This document shows positions 42,696 through 51,384 of a stretch of 64,000 nucleotides of DNA, piece by piece. A program made the position numbers and the translations under genes. Position 1 is the first letter of the stretch, and each line of letters begins with the position of its first letter. This stretch comes from JACJXW01 sp964418125 (GTDB taxonomy: Bacteria > Bacteroidota > Bacteroidia > Chitinophagales > Saprospiraceae): contig CAYQKY010000012.1 in assembly GCA_964418125.1 (NCBI GenBank), forward strand, positions 31,092 to 95,091. The letters are read 5' to 3'. Under the pieces are notes generated by a model. The model worked only from the letters and a program-made list of their open reading frames with translations, had not been told where the DNA came from and made no database searches.

Positions 42696-43376
42696 ATGAA
42701 AATTTGGTTTTTCATATTGATCAGCTTCATAGGCTTATTCCCCTCGACGGGTTTCACCCAGGAGGATGAGGGGATGTTGATTTCTCATATTGACGGCAAC
42801 CGCTATATCAGGAAGGATTTTGATAAAAGCGGAAAGTTGAAAAGTTATCAGGCTATCGAGGTAGGAAGCCTTAACAAGATCGATGACAAAATCGAAGCTA
42901 AATTGACAGTGATCACTTATGATGTAAACGGTAATATGAAAGGCGCTTCCCAAACGGTTATCAGTTGTGACCCGGAGGCAAGAGAGGTCCTGATGGGGAT
43001 TTTTCCATTTGCCGGAGGCGCAACCAACAAATCATTAAAAGTAGAATTGCCCGAAGGCAGAGATCTATATCCTGATGGCTGGAGAAAAGAAACAGCTTTA
43101 GGCGACTTCAATTTCAAACTCAGCTTTAAAGGGGGCGCGGCAGGTTTTTTTGGAACGGAAAGCCGGGTGGCCTTCACAGATAGAAAAGTAACCGAACCGG
43201 AAGAGGGGATATTCCGGGTATCCGGTAAAATGACTTTTAAAGCCTATGTTCTCGGAATAAAAATATCGGCTATCGAGTACAATTATTTTGAAGATATTAA
43301 AAATGGGCCGGGTATTGTCCGCCAAAAATTTACAGAATCAAATGGTAATTATTTCACTATTGAAATTAAAAAGTGA
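42696..43376 (+). CDS. Secreted unknown protein (DUF3108/TapB-like)
   Basis: A 226-residue protein with signal peptide ending GFTQ and an all-beta body (NGNMKGASQTVISC, FKLSFKGGAAGFFGT). The single Cys and general layout recall TapB/DUF3108-like periplasmic proteins of Bacteroidota, but the match is weak. A TTG at 42687 is an alternative start. The stop overlaps the next gene. Confidence 0.6.
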   Translation: MKIWFFILISFIGLFPSTGFTQEDEGMLISHIDGNRYIRKDFDKSGKLKSYQAIEVGSLNKIDDKIEAKLTVITYDVNGNMKGASQTVISCDPEAREVLMGIFPFAGGATNKSLKVELPEGRDLYPDGWRKETALGDFNFKLSFKGGAAGFFGTESRVAFTDRKVTEPEEGIFRVSGKMTFKAYVLGIKISAIEYNYFEDIKNGPGIVRQKFTESNGNYFTIEIKK

Positions 43377-43612
43377 TGAAAGGACTGATTCTAAAGTGGT
43401 TTAAATATCAGGCTGCCCGCGCAGCCCGAAAGGTGCTTATCGGCCATTACAGGTGCAAAGAAGTAGAGGAAATACTCCACGCCTACTGGATGGAATACCA
43501 GCACCTAAAACCGGAAGTGCCGGCCATGCCCACTTTGGGCGGCTATGTAACGGTAAACCTTGCAGCTATGTCGACGGCATTCTACCGGCAGTATTGCCGG
43601 AGGGGCAAATAA
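43376..43612 (+). CDS. Unknown small basic protein
   Basis: A 78-residue basic protein (WFKYQAARAARKVLIGHYRC) with no recognised domain. The GTG at 43373 is an alternative start. It overlaps the preceding stop and lies 12 bp before the PPK2 gene, so it is probably part of that operon. Confidence 0.5.
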   Translation: MKGLILKWFKYQAARAARKVLIGHYRCKEVEEILHAYWMEYQHLKPEVPAMPTLGGYVTVNLAAMSTAFYRQYCRRGK

Positions 43613-43624
43613 ATGTGATTTTAG

Positions 43625-44380
43625 ATGGCTGGTAAAATTGTCTTAAATAAGATTCCTTCAAAAGCACCGGATCATGCAAAGAAGAAAGCGATGAAAGAAG
43701 AACTCTCGGCATTGCATAAACGGCTGTTTTCTTTGCAGAATGTACTGTATGCGGAAGGAAAACATCCCATTTTAATAATTCTGCAAGGTATGGACACTTC
43801 CGGAAAAGACGGAACGATCCGTCATGTATTTTCCTGTGTCAACCCTATGGGATGCAATGTGAAATCTTTCAAAGCTCCGACAGAAGAAGAACGAAGGCAC
43901 GATTTCCTTTGGCGGGTTTATCCACATTTGCCGGTAAAAGGGATGATACAAATTTTTAACCGTTCGCATTATGAAGATATCTTAATGCCTACCCTAAAAG
44001 GTGGGTTGAACGAGGAAACAATCAACAATCGCTACAATTTTATCAATTGCTTTGAAAAACAATTACAAGATAGTGGTACGATCATCTTGAAATTCTTTTT
44101 GCACATTTCTAAAAATGAACAGGCAAAGCGAATCGAAGCCCGGAAAACAAATCCTCACAAAAAATGGAAATACGACAAAGCGGATGATAAAGCAGCAGAA
44201 AACTGGGAGGCTCACCAGGCAGTGTATGAAAAGATAATTGAAAAATGTAGTCCGGAAATCTCCTGGCATATTGTACCTGCGGACCAGAAGTGGTACCGCA
44301 ATTATTACATCGCCAGCCAAATCGTCGAGCAATTGGAAAAACTTAATTTAAAATATCCTTCGCAAAACAAACAAATATGA
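43625..44380 (+). CDS. ppk2: Polyphosphate kinase 2 (PPK2) family protein
   Basis: A 251-residue PPK2, which transfers phosphate between polyphosphate and nucleotides. The Walker A GMDTSGKDGTIRHVF, Walker B/lid region NRSHYEDILMP and catalytic FFLHISKNEQAKRIEAR are all present. Class (AMP- or ADP-phosphorylating) cannot be told by eye. Its stop overlaps the start of the next gene. Fits energy buffering beside the nucleotide-recycling genes. Confidence 0.93.
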   Translation: MAGKIVLNKIPSKAPDHAKKKAMKEELSALHKRLFSLQNVLYAEGKHPILIILQGMDTSGKDGTIRHVFSCVNPMGCNVKSFKAPTEEERRHDFLWRVYPHLPVKGMIQIFNRSHYEDILMPTLKGGLNEETINNRYNFINCFEKQLQDSGTIILKFFLHISKNEQAKRIEARKTNPHKKWKYDKADDKAAENWEAHQAVYEKIIEKCSPEISWHIVPADQKWYRNYYIASQIVEQLEKLNLKYPSQNKQI

Positions 44381-44922
44381 AAAAAATATTGACAATTCTG
44401 GCTGTCATTTCCTGTGCCTGGAGTATGGCCTTCGCCCAGGACGAAGTCTATTTCACCTGGAACGCCAAACTGCAACTCAACGGCGCTTTCAGGGGAGAGC
44501 CCATTCACCTGGAAACCGGGGAAGTAAGTATCAAGCTGGACTACGAGACTACGGAAATGATCCTCCGTTTTAACATGAGTTCACTAAATTCCAATGTGGA
44601 TACAGTAAACCAAGTGCTGAGAAATAAACTGTCAGATGTGGTTTTTGACGGCGAGCTGAGCCTGGATTACATCAATACGGAAAGCCATCCGCCTCAGCAT
44701 TTTACCGTTGATGGCTGGCTGATCCTCGGTACTTCCAAAACCAGGATAAAGGGCAAAGGCGAACTCCATCATATCAATGACGCCGGGGAATTTGCCTGCA
44801 TGCTGGGTATGACGATGCACCTCAACCTGGAAGAGTTGAAGGTGGGCCACCCCTGGCCAGGGCTGGAAAATGAATTTGAAGCTATTGTTACACAGGCCAT
44901 ATTGAAAAAGAATAAAAAATAA
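44377..44922 (+). CDS. YceI-like periplasmic protein
   Basis: A 181-residue protein with signal peptide ending AFAQ and a beta-rich body with a YceI-like layout (VSIKLDYETTEMILRFNMSS, GKGELHHINDAGEFACMLG). The match to YceI is weaker than for the gene at 36698. It lies between the PPK2 and copper ATPase genes; a lipid-binding or chaperone role is inference. Confidence 0.6.
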   Translation: MKKILTILAVISCAWSMAFAQDEVYFTWNAKLQLNGAFRGEPIHLETGEVSIKLDYETTEMILRFNMSSLNSNVDTVNQVLRNKLSDVVFDGELSLDYINTESHPPQHFTVDGWLILGTSKTRIKGKGELHHINDAGEFACMLGMTMHLNLEELKVGHPWPGLENEFEAIVTQAILKKNKK

Positions 44923-44945
44923 GAACATAAAAAATCAAATTGATC

Positions 44946-47246
44946 ATGACACATACCTATCGAATCACCGGAATGACTAGTAGTCATTGTTCTGAAACGG
45001 TCAGAAAGGCGCTGGAACAAGTGCACGGCGTCCAATCCGTAAAAGTAACCCTCGACCCGCCGGAGGCCATTCTTACCATGCACCATCACGTACCCGATGA
45101 AACCCTGAATGAAGCCCTGGCGGAAGTTGGAGAATATCGATTGGCTATGCAGGGGCATGAAGCGCATGCCGGCGAGGATGGGCATGGTTCGCACGGAAAG
45201 GCGCCGGAAGGCCACAAAGGTGCACATCAGGGCCATTCAGGGCATGGAAGCCATGCGGGCCATGGTGGCGGCAACCCACCCCACGGCCATATGGGCCACG
45301 ACCACCACCGCATGATGATCGCCGATTTCAGAAAGCGGTTTTGGGTGTCGCTGGTGTTAACCCTCCCCATTCTTGCCCTCTCGCCTATGATCCAGCACTG
45401 GCTGGGCGTGGAATGGCAGTTTGCGGGCGACAAGTACCTGCTCTTTGCCCTTTCCAGCATCGTCTATTTCTTTGGCGGCTGGCCTTTCATCAAAGGGTTT
45501 TTCGATGAAATTAAAAGCAGGTCGCCCGGTATGATGACCCTGATCGCTATGGCGATCTCGGTGGCCTATTTTTATTCGGCGGCTACTACCTTCGGCTTGC
45601 CGGGAGAGAGCTTTTACTGGGAGCTGGCCACGCTGATCGTCATCATGCTGCTGGGCCACTGGATCGAGATGAAGTCTGTACTGGGCGCCTCCAGAGCGCT
45701 GGAACTGCTGGTCAGCATGATGCCCTCCGAAGCCCATAAAATAGAAGGAGAAGAGGTCGTTGACGTGAAGCTGGAAGAGCTGTTAAGCGGCGATGTCATC
45801 CTGGTCAAACCCGGGGAAAAGGTGCCTGCCGACGGCATTGTCATAGAAGGCGAAAGCTACCTCAACGAATCCATGCTGACCGGCGAATCCAAACCGGTGA
45901 AAAAAGAAGAGCATGCCCAGGTTATCGGAGGCTCCATCAACGGGAACGGCTCGCTGAAAGTTAAAGTGGAACACACCGGCAAAGACAGCTACCTGAACAA
46001 GGTCATTACCATGGTGCAGGAAGCCCAAAAAACGAAATCCAGGATGCAGAACCTCTCCGACCGGGCGGCAAAATGGCTGACCTATATAGCATTATCCGTT
46101 GGGTTTGGCACCCTGGCCCTTTGGCTGGCATTAGGCAAAGACTTCGTTTTTGCCTTGGAGCGCATGGTGACGGTGATGGTTATCTCCTGCCCGCACGCCC
46201 TGGGGCTGGCTGTTCCGCTCGTGGTGGCCATTTCTACCGCCATATCCGCCCAGAACGGCCTGCTGATCCGCAACCGCACCGCTTTCGAGGAAGCCCGCAA
46301 AATCTCCGCCCTGGTCTTCGACAAAACCGGCACGCTTACCAAAGGCGAGTTTGGCGTAACCCGATATGAGAGCCTCCAAAGCGGGCTGGACAAAAATGAA
46401 ATGCTTCGCCTGGCGGGCGCTCTGGAGCAAAGCTCCGAGCACCCTATCGCGGTGGGCATCGTTCAGAAAATTAAGGAACTCGAAATCCCTATTCCATCTC
46501 CGGAGAATTTCGAGGCCATAACCGGGAAAGGAGTGCAGGCGGATGTGGAAGGCAAAAATGTGAAGGTAGTAAGCCCGGGCTATCTGAGAGACGAAAAAAT
46601 AGCCGTTCCGGAAGGGGCTTTCGGCAGCGCTGCGGAGACTGTTGTTTTTGTTTTGATCGACGGCCAACTGGCCGGCTATATTGCCCTTGCCGATGAAATA
46701 CGCCCCGAGTCGGCAGGCGCCATCCAAACCTTCCGGGACAACAACATCAAAGTGTACATGGCCACAGGCGACAACGAGGTAGTCGGCAAAGCCGTAAGCG
46801 AAGAATTGGGCCTGGACGGCTACTACGCCGAAGTGCTGCCCCACCAGAAAGTGGAGATCGTCAAGGAACTACAGGCCAAAAGCGAATTTGTGGCCATGAC
46901 CGGCGATGGTGTGAATGACGCCCCCGCCCTGGCGCAGGCCGATGTAGGCATTGCTGTGGGGTCTGGTACAGATGTAGCCGCCGAAACCGCCGATATCATC
47001 CTGGTCAACAGCAACCCCAGAGACATTGCCAACCTCATCCTTTTTGGCAAAGCCACCTACAGCAAGATGATCCAGAACCTGGCCTGGGCGACGGGGTACA
47101 ACACCATTGCCATTCCACTGGCGGTGGGTGTTTTATATCCCTGGGGCTTTGTGCTGAGCCCGGCGGTAGGCGCTGTTTTTATGAGCCTGAGTACCGTTAT
47201 TGTGGCCGTCAATGCACAGTTGCTGAAACGAAAGATAGGCAGTTAA
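44946..47246 (+). CDS. copB: CopB-type copper-exporting P-type ATPase
   Basis: A 766-residue P1B ATPase. The membrane metal site is ISCPHALGLAVP, a CPH motif typical of CopB (P1B-3) pumps exporting copper(II)/silver. The phosphorylation site DKTGTLTKGE, TGES and the hinge GDGVNDAP are intact. The N-terminal HMA domain reads GMTSSHCSE, so the first Cys of the usual CxxC is replaced by Ser and the site is probably inactive. A His/Gly-rich linker (GHSGHGSHAGHGG) takes over metal sensing. A TTG at 44940 is an alternative start. A second copper exporter besides the RND pump. Confidence 0.95.
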   Translation: MTHTYRITGMTSSHCSETVRKALEQVHGVQSVKVTLDPPEAILTMHHHVPDETLNEALAEVGEYRLAMQGHEAHAGEDGHGSHGKAPEGHKGAHQGHSGHGSHAGHGGGNPPHGHMGHDHHRMMIADFRKRFWVSLVLTLPILALSPMIQHWLGVEWQFAGDKYLLFALSSIVYFFGGWPFIKGFFDEIKSRSPGMMTLIAMAISVAYFYSAATTFGLPGESFYWELATLIVIMLLGHWIEMKSVLGASRALELLVSMMPSEAHKIEGEEVVDVKLEELLSGDVILVKPGEKVPADGIVIEGESYLNESMLTGESKPVKKEEHAQVIGGSINGNGSLKVKVEHTGKDSYLNKVITMVQEAQKTKSRMQNLSDRAAKWLTYIALSVGFGTLALWLALGKDFVFALERMVTVMVISCPHALGLAVPLVVAISTAISAQNGLLIRNRTAFEEARKISALVFDKTGTLTKGEFGVTRYESLQSGLDKNEMLRLAGALEQSSEHPIAVGIVQKIKELEIPIPSPENFEAITGKGVQADVEGKNVKVVSPGYLRDEKIAVPEGAFGSAAETVVFVLIDGQLAGYIALADEIRPESAGAIQTFRDNNIKVYMATGDNEVVGKAVSEELGLDGYYAEVLPHQKVEIVKELQAKSEFVAMTGDGVNDAPALAQADVGIAVGSGTDVAAETADIILVNSNPRDIANLILFGKATYSKMIQNLAWATGYNTIAIPLAVGVLYPWGFVLSPAVGAVFMSLSTVIVAVNAQLLKRKIGS

Positions 47247-47257
47247 ATTCATCAGAT

Positions 47258-47629
47258 ATGAAAACCATTCATCAATCAGATCTGCAGGATTTTATAAAGG
47301 CCATAAAACCACCGGCCTGTTGTATCATCCACGATACCTCCGACACGCATTTTGCACGAGCCTATTTCACCCTGTGGGGAAATGGGGTTCCCGGCCGGGA
47401 ATATCAGTTTCTGGTCACAGGCTATCAGAACTTTGTGTCCGATTATCGGGGCAGGCGGGAAAGTATTATGAAGGGGCTGGCCTCCTTTCAGGAGATTGCA
47501 CGAGGGCTTGAAGAAAAGGATATTGAGCTAGACCGGGTGCAGCTGCGGGTAAGTGGGAGGTATCCGGTCCTGGAGGATGAGGAAACCAGGGAGTGGTGGG
47601 CGCAGCGCTCCAGAGAAGTTAAGCTTTGA
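47258..47629 (+). CDS. Unknown soluble protein
   Basis: A 123-residue protein without a signal peptide (HDTSDTHFARAYFTLWGNG, EEKDIELDRVQLRVSGRYPV). No recognised domain. Its stop lies just before the M50 protease frame, which overlaps it. Probably co-transcribed with the copper ATPase. Confidence 0.55.
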   Translation: MKTIHQSDLQDFIKAIKPPACCIIHDTSDTHFARAYFTLWGNGVPGREYQFLVTGYQNFVSDYRGRRESIMKGLASFQEIARGLEEKDIELDRVQLRVSGRYPVLEDEETREWWAQRSREVKL

Positions 47630-47700
47630 AGGCCTTCATTCTCTATACCAACGGCCTGTTGTGGTTTCAAATGGTAAATAAACCTATCAAAAAAAAGGGT

Positions 47701-48792
47701 ATGAAAAGATGGTCATTATTTATTGGAAGTTATGCCGGTATTAAGGTCTTCATTCACTGGACCTTCTGGATCATCATTGGCTGGATTTTCCTGATGCACT
47801 TCCAAATGGGGCATGGCCGGAGTGAAGGGCTGGCAGGGGTGGTTTTCATCCTGGTGCTGTTTGCCTGTGTGGTGCTGCACGAGTTCGGCCATGCTTTAAC
47901 GGCAAAAAGATATGGCATACCTACCCAGGACATCACCCTTTATCCCATTGGCGGAGTGGCCAGCCTCAATAAAATACCCGATAAACCAGGGCAGGAATTG
48001 GCCGTTGCCCTGGCGGGCCCGGCGGTGAACCTGGCCATAGCAGGGGTGCTTTATGCAGCGTTGGCCTTTTCCGGCAAGTTGGCGCCGCTTTCGGAGACAA
48101 ACCTCATTGGCATGAATAATTTCTGGTTTAACCTCATGATTGCCAATATAATCCTGGCTCTCTTTAATTTAATTCCAGCCTTCCCCATGGACGGAGGCAG
48201 GGTTCTACGGGCTTTACTGGCCTTTAGAATGGATAAGCTGCAAGCAACCAACATTGCGGCCAAAGTAGGCCAGTTCCTGGCTATCCTTTTTGTATTCTTT
48301 GGTTTCTTCACCAACTTCTGGCTGGTATTTATCGGGTTATTCATTTTCCTGGGCGCCAGTGGAGAAGCAGCTTATGAACAGCAAAAAGCAGTCCTGAAAG
48401 GAGTAAAGGTCAAGGATGTGATGCTGAAAAATGTTCCCTCTCTACCGGCCCACCTGTCAATAGGAGCAGCTTTGCATTCAGCCACTTCCACTCAGGACAG
48501 TATATTTCTGGTAACTGAGCAGGGCTTACAAAAAGGATTGCTGACCCTGCAGGATCTGATCGATGGGCTGCAGGAAACAGAAATTGAGGCGCCCCTTTCA
48601 CAAATCATGAGAACCGATTTTGAGGCCATACATGAAGATATGCCGCTGAGCGATGCTTTGGAGAAAGCATTTCATTCAGGCATAGAAGCGGCGCCCGTCG
48701 TTGACCGCGGGCAGGTAGTTGGGGTGTTGTCAAAAAAGCACATCCAGGAAAAACTTGAATTGAATAAGCAGCTTAAAAAATTAAGAATATGA
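47701..48792 (+). CDS. Site-2 protease (M50) family protein with CBS domains
   Basis: A 363-residue intramembrane metalloprotease: zinc site VVLHEFGHALTAKRYG, third ligand region NLIPAFPMDGGRVLRAL, about six helices, and a C-terminal pair of CBS domains (about residues 240-360) that often bind adenine nucleotides. It would cleave a membrane-bound substrate such as an anti-sigma factor. The ATG at 47701 fits the family; longer frames from 47626 or 47671 are possible. A decayed CBS tail of a paralogue is at 60623-60961. The stop overlaps the next start. Confidence 0.9.
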   Translation: MKRWSLFIGSYAGIKVFIHWTFWIIIGWIFLMHFQMGHGRSEGLAGVVFILVLFACVVLHEFGHALTAKRYGIPTQDITLYPIGGVASLNKIPDKPGQELAVALAGPAVNLAIAGVLYAALAFSGKLAPLSETNLIGMNNFWFNLMIANIILALFNLIPAFPMDGGRVLRALLAFRMDKLQATNIAAKVGQFLAILFVFFGFFTNFWLVFIGLFIFLGASGEAAYEQQKAVLKGVKVKDVMLKNVPSLPAHLSIGAALHSATSTQDSIFLVTEQGLQKGLLTLQDLIDGLQETEIEAPLSQIMRTDFEAIHEDMPLSDALEKAFHSGIEAAPVVDRGQVVGVLSKKHIQEKLELNKQLKKLRI

Positions 48793-48884
48793 AGATTTTA
48801 TCAGGGATTGCTGTATTAGCCTTGTTGGTAATTGGCGCTTGCAGCAATGGCAGGCCGCAGATATTTCGGAAAAGCGATGCCTGA
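48789..48884 (+). CDS. Tiny lipoprotein, 31 residues (possibly truncated)
   Basis: Starts ATGA-coupled to the M50 protease gene. A clear lipoprotein signal (hydrophobic leader, lipobox VIGAC, Cys18) is followed by only 13 more residues and a stop. Either a genuine lipopeptide or the head of a lipoprotein broken by a frameshift. It is too short for most gene finders. The rest of 48885-48970 has no gene. Confidence 0.5.
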   Translation: MKILSGIAVLALLVIGACSNGRPQIFRKSDA

Positions 48885-48970
48885 TTGCGGAGAAATAAAA
48901 GAAGAGCTGTGACAACACAACCGACTGGCGTAAACGAAAAAGTTTTATTTGAAGGATAATTTTTTCTAAA

Positions 48971-51343
48971 ATGAAACGACTGACAGCTACTATATTAATC
49001 CTCTTCCTACTGTCCTCGGCGGTTATCATTTATGAGATAAGCCTCTCACGCTTGTTCTCCTATATGTTGAGCTATCACTTTGTGCTTATCATTATCGCCT
49101 TTTCCATCCTTGGTTTAGGTATTGGCCAGATTACGTATTCCAGGTATTTCAACCGGATAGACAAGGCTTTCCTTCTATGGAGCGCCTCCCCCGCGGCCGT
49201 ATCGCTTTTAAGTTTTATCTCGCTTTTGACGGTGTCTCAATCCGGCTTCATTTCAACCGGGAATACCGGGTTGTTAACCTTTGTTGGTTTATCTATTCTG
49301 CCATTCATGGCAATCGGTATTGTATATGCCCGGCTTTTTGAGGGCAGTAAGCAGGAGGCACCCCTACTGTATGCCGCAGACCTTGTTGGAGCTGCCGCTG
49401 GGGCGCTGCTTTCCATATTTCTGTTGAACGCATTAAGCCTGGGAAATGTCTTTGGATTTGCTGTGCTGCTGCTCTGTCTGGCTTTTGTGATCCAGGCCGC
49501 CGTTCAAAAACATCGTTTTTCGAGCATTATTGTAATGTCCTTCATCGGTATTCTAGCGCTTTTTTGGATCGGAAAGGACAAATTGAATATAGACGTTCCC
49601 ATTGCCAATGATCCTTCGAAAGACATGCTTCGATTGATGAACAATCCAACAATTGAAAGCGAGATCGTGGCAAGCCGCTGGAACGCCTTTGGCAAAACGG
49701 ACCTGGTAAAATTAACCTTCCCCGACGGGGCCGAATCACGAGCGATGTTTATAGATGGAGCGGCCGGAACCGATTTGGTCAATATCGATCGAATAGCTCA
49801 GGATACAGCTGAGATGCAAAAAGTGTTCAGCAAATTTCCGGCCATGTTTGCAATGGACTTTGCCGGAGAAGATCAAAAGGATACAGCCTTGGTGATCGGC
49901 CCCGGCGGAGGGCTTGATATTGCGGCTGCTTATTTTTCGGGCTTTAAGTTTATAGAAGCCGTGGAGGTCAACCCCTCATTCGTTGAGTTGATGAGGCTTT
50001 ACAACCGCCCGACCTTTTCGGATAAAGAAAATATAAAAGTATGGGTCAATGAGGGAAGGAATTTTGTCCGCAAAAACAAAGGAAAATATGATGCCATTCT
50101 GTTGACCATCCCTGTGACCAAAAGCACCAGAGGATCTGATTTTTACGGGCTTACGGAAAATTACCTGTTTACCGTGGAAGCGCTTGCAGATTACCTGGAC
50201 GGCCTTACCGACGAAGGAATTCTCTATTTTACCATGCACGCCAGGCAGGAGGTGTACAGGATGCTGGCCAACTATTTGGTTTGGCAGCAACAAAACGGAA
50301 TAAACCCCGAAGAAGCATTCAAAAGCGCCTACGTCTTTTCTAACGGGATGAACCCGGTGCTGGTCATTAAAAAGCAACCCTTCGGCCGTAAAAAAATAGA
50401 AGACATTCACTTGGCCGCACACATTCTCAGGTTGGATATGGATGCTTTTTTCTTTCCTTACCTCGAGCAATACAGTTTGGACACAATCGTGCAAAATATA
50501 AATTTTGGTTGGTATATGTTCGACGACCTGATCTATGATATATCAACCGGAAAATATCCCCCAAATAAGTTGTGGGAGGCCTCTTTACTGAACTTGCGCC
50601 CTGTAACTGATGATTCTCCTTACTTTTTTAACTACAACCGGGGAATACCTGATACTATGACTATACCCCTGTGGTTGGGAATCTTTATCATAGGATGGTT
50701 CCTGGCCAACTGGAGGAAAGGATGGCAATTGGCCTCGCTTACAGGAAACCAGCCGGTTGAATTACACAAAAAGTTTGGCGTATTGGCCTTCATGGTTTTC
50801 CTGCTTGGATTTTCTTACTTTTTTATCCAGGCTTACTTATTCCAGATACTGAACCTGAAGCTCTCCAGCCCGTCACAGTCTTTTTCACTGCTGCTTTTTT
50901 CTTTTTTATTGGGAAACGGCATGGGCAGCCTGCTGACAAAATGGTTTAATAAAGACCTGGCCAGGAAGCTTACGATTTATACAGGGGCCATCATTGCCGT
51001 GAATTTATTAACCGTCTATGTCCTGCTTCCATTTTGGGACACGCAACTATCGGAATTCGGGATCGCAACGCTATTACTTTTGCCGGCCTTTTTCATTGGC
51101 ATCCCTTTTCCTTTATTGCTAAAGATAACAGCCTCCTACACGAACAAGAAAGCCATTCCGGTTTTGTTGGGGATATCAAGTGTAGCAGGGGTGGCTGCTT
51201 CGATTTTTGCCATCATCCTCTCCATTCTATATGGTTACCGCTTTGTATTCTTCCTTGGGTTATTAGGCTATGGATTATTGATGGTGACAGCCTACAGGTC
51301 AAAAAGTTTGGAATCAGAAAAAGAAAATGTGCAAGAATATTAA
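48971..51343 (+). CDS. Membrane protein with spermidine-synthase-like (SAM-binding) domain
   Basis: A 790-residue protein: an N-terminal block of about seven helices (residues 1-210), a soluble spermidine-synthase-like domain (about 240-560; VIGPGGGLDIAAAYFSGFKF, VEVNPSFVELM, DAILLTIPV) and a C-terminal block of about seven more helices. Fusions of this layout are known as uncharacterised membrane aminopropyltransferase-like proteins. The acidic residues that bind the SAM-derived donor are only partly visible, so polyamine synthesis is unproven. It lies between a tiny lipoprotein and a redox gene pair. Confidence 0.85.
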   Translation: MKRLTATILILFLLSSAVIIYEISLSRLFSYMLSYHFVLIIIAFSILGLGIGQITYSRYFNRIDKAFLLWSASPAAVSLLSFISLLTVSQSGFISTGNTGLLTFVGLSILPFMAIGIVYARLFEGSKQEAPLLYAADLVGAAAGALLSIFLLNALSLGNVFGFAVLLLCLAFVIQAAVQKHRFSSIIVMSFIGILALFWIGKDKLNIDVPIANDPSKDMLRLMNNPTIESEIVASRWNAFGKTDLVKLTFPDGAESRAMFIDGAAGTDLVNIDRIAQDTAEMQKVFSKFPAMFAMDFAGEDQKDTALVIGPGGGLDIAAAYFSGFKFIEAVEVNPSFVELMRLYNRPTFSDKENIKVWVNEGRNFVRKNKGKYDAILLTIPVTKSTRGSDFYGLTENYLFTVEALADYLDGLTDEGILYFTMHARQEVYRMLANYLVWQQQNGINPEEAFKSAYVFSNGMNPVLVIKKQPFGRKKIEDIHLAAHILRLDMDAFFFPYLEQYSLDTIVQNINFGWYMFDDLIYDISTGKYPPNKLWEASLLNLRPVTDDSPYFFNYNRGIPDTMTIPLWLGIFIIGWFLANWRKGWQLASLTGNQPVELHKKFGVLAFMVFLLGFSYFFIQAYLFQILNLKLSSPSQSFSLLLFSFLLGNGMGSLLTKWFNKDLARKLTIYTGAIIAVNLLTVYVLLPFWDTQLSEFGIATLLLLPAFFIGIPFPLLLKITASYTNKKAIPVLLGISSVAGVAASIFAIILSILYGYRFVFFLGLLGYGLLMVTAYRSKSLESEKENVQEY

Positions 51344-51384
51344 TTAACCATAATACTAGAATTGTGAAACGCGGAAAAAAAGAT

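Noticed and set aside
51034..51384. Longer reading frame upstream of the GltD-ferredoxin fusion
   Set aside because: Overlaps the end of the spermidine-synthase-like gene out of frame; homology starts at the residues after 51385.
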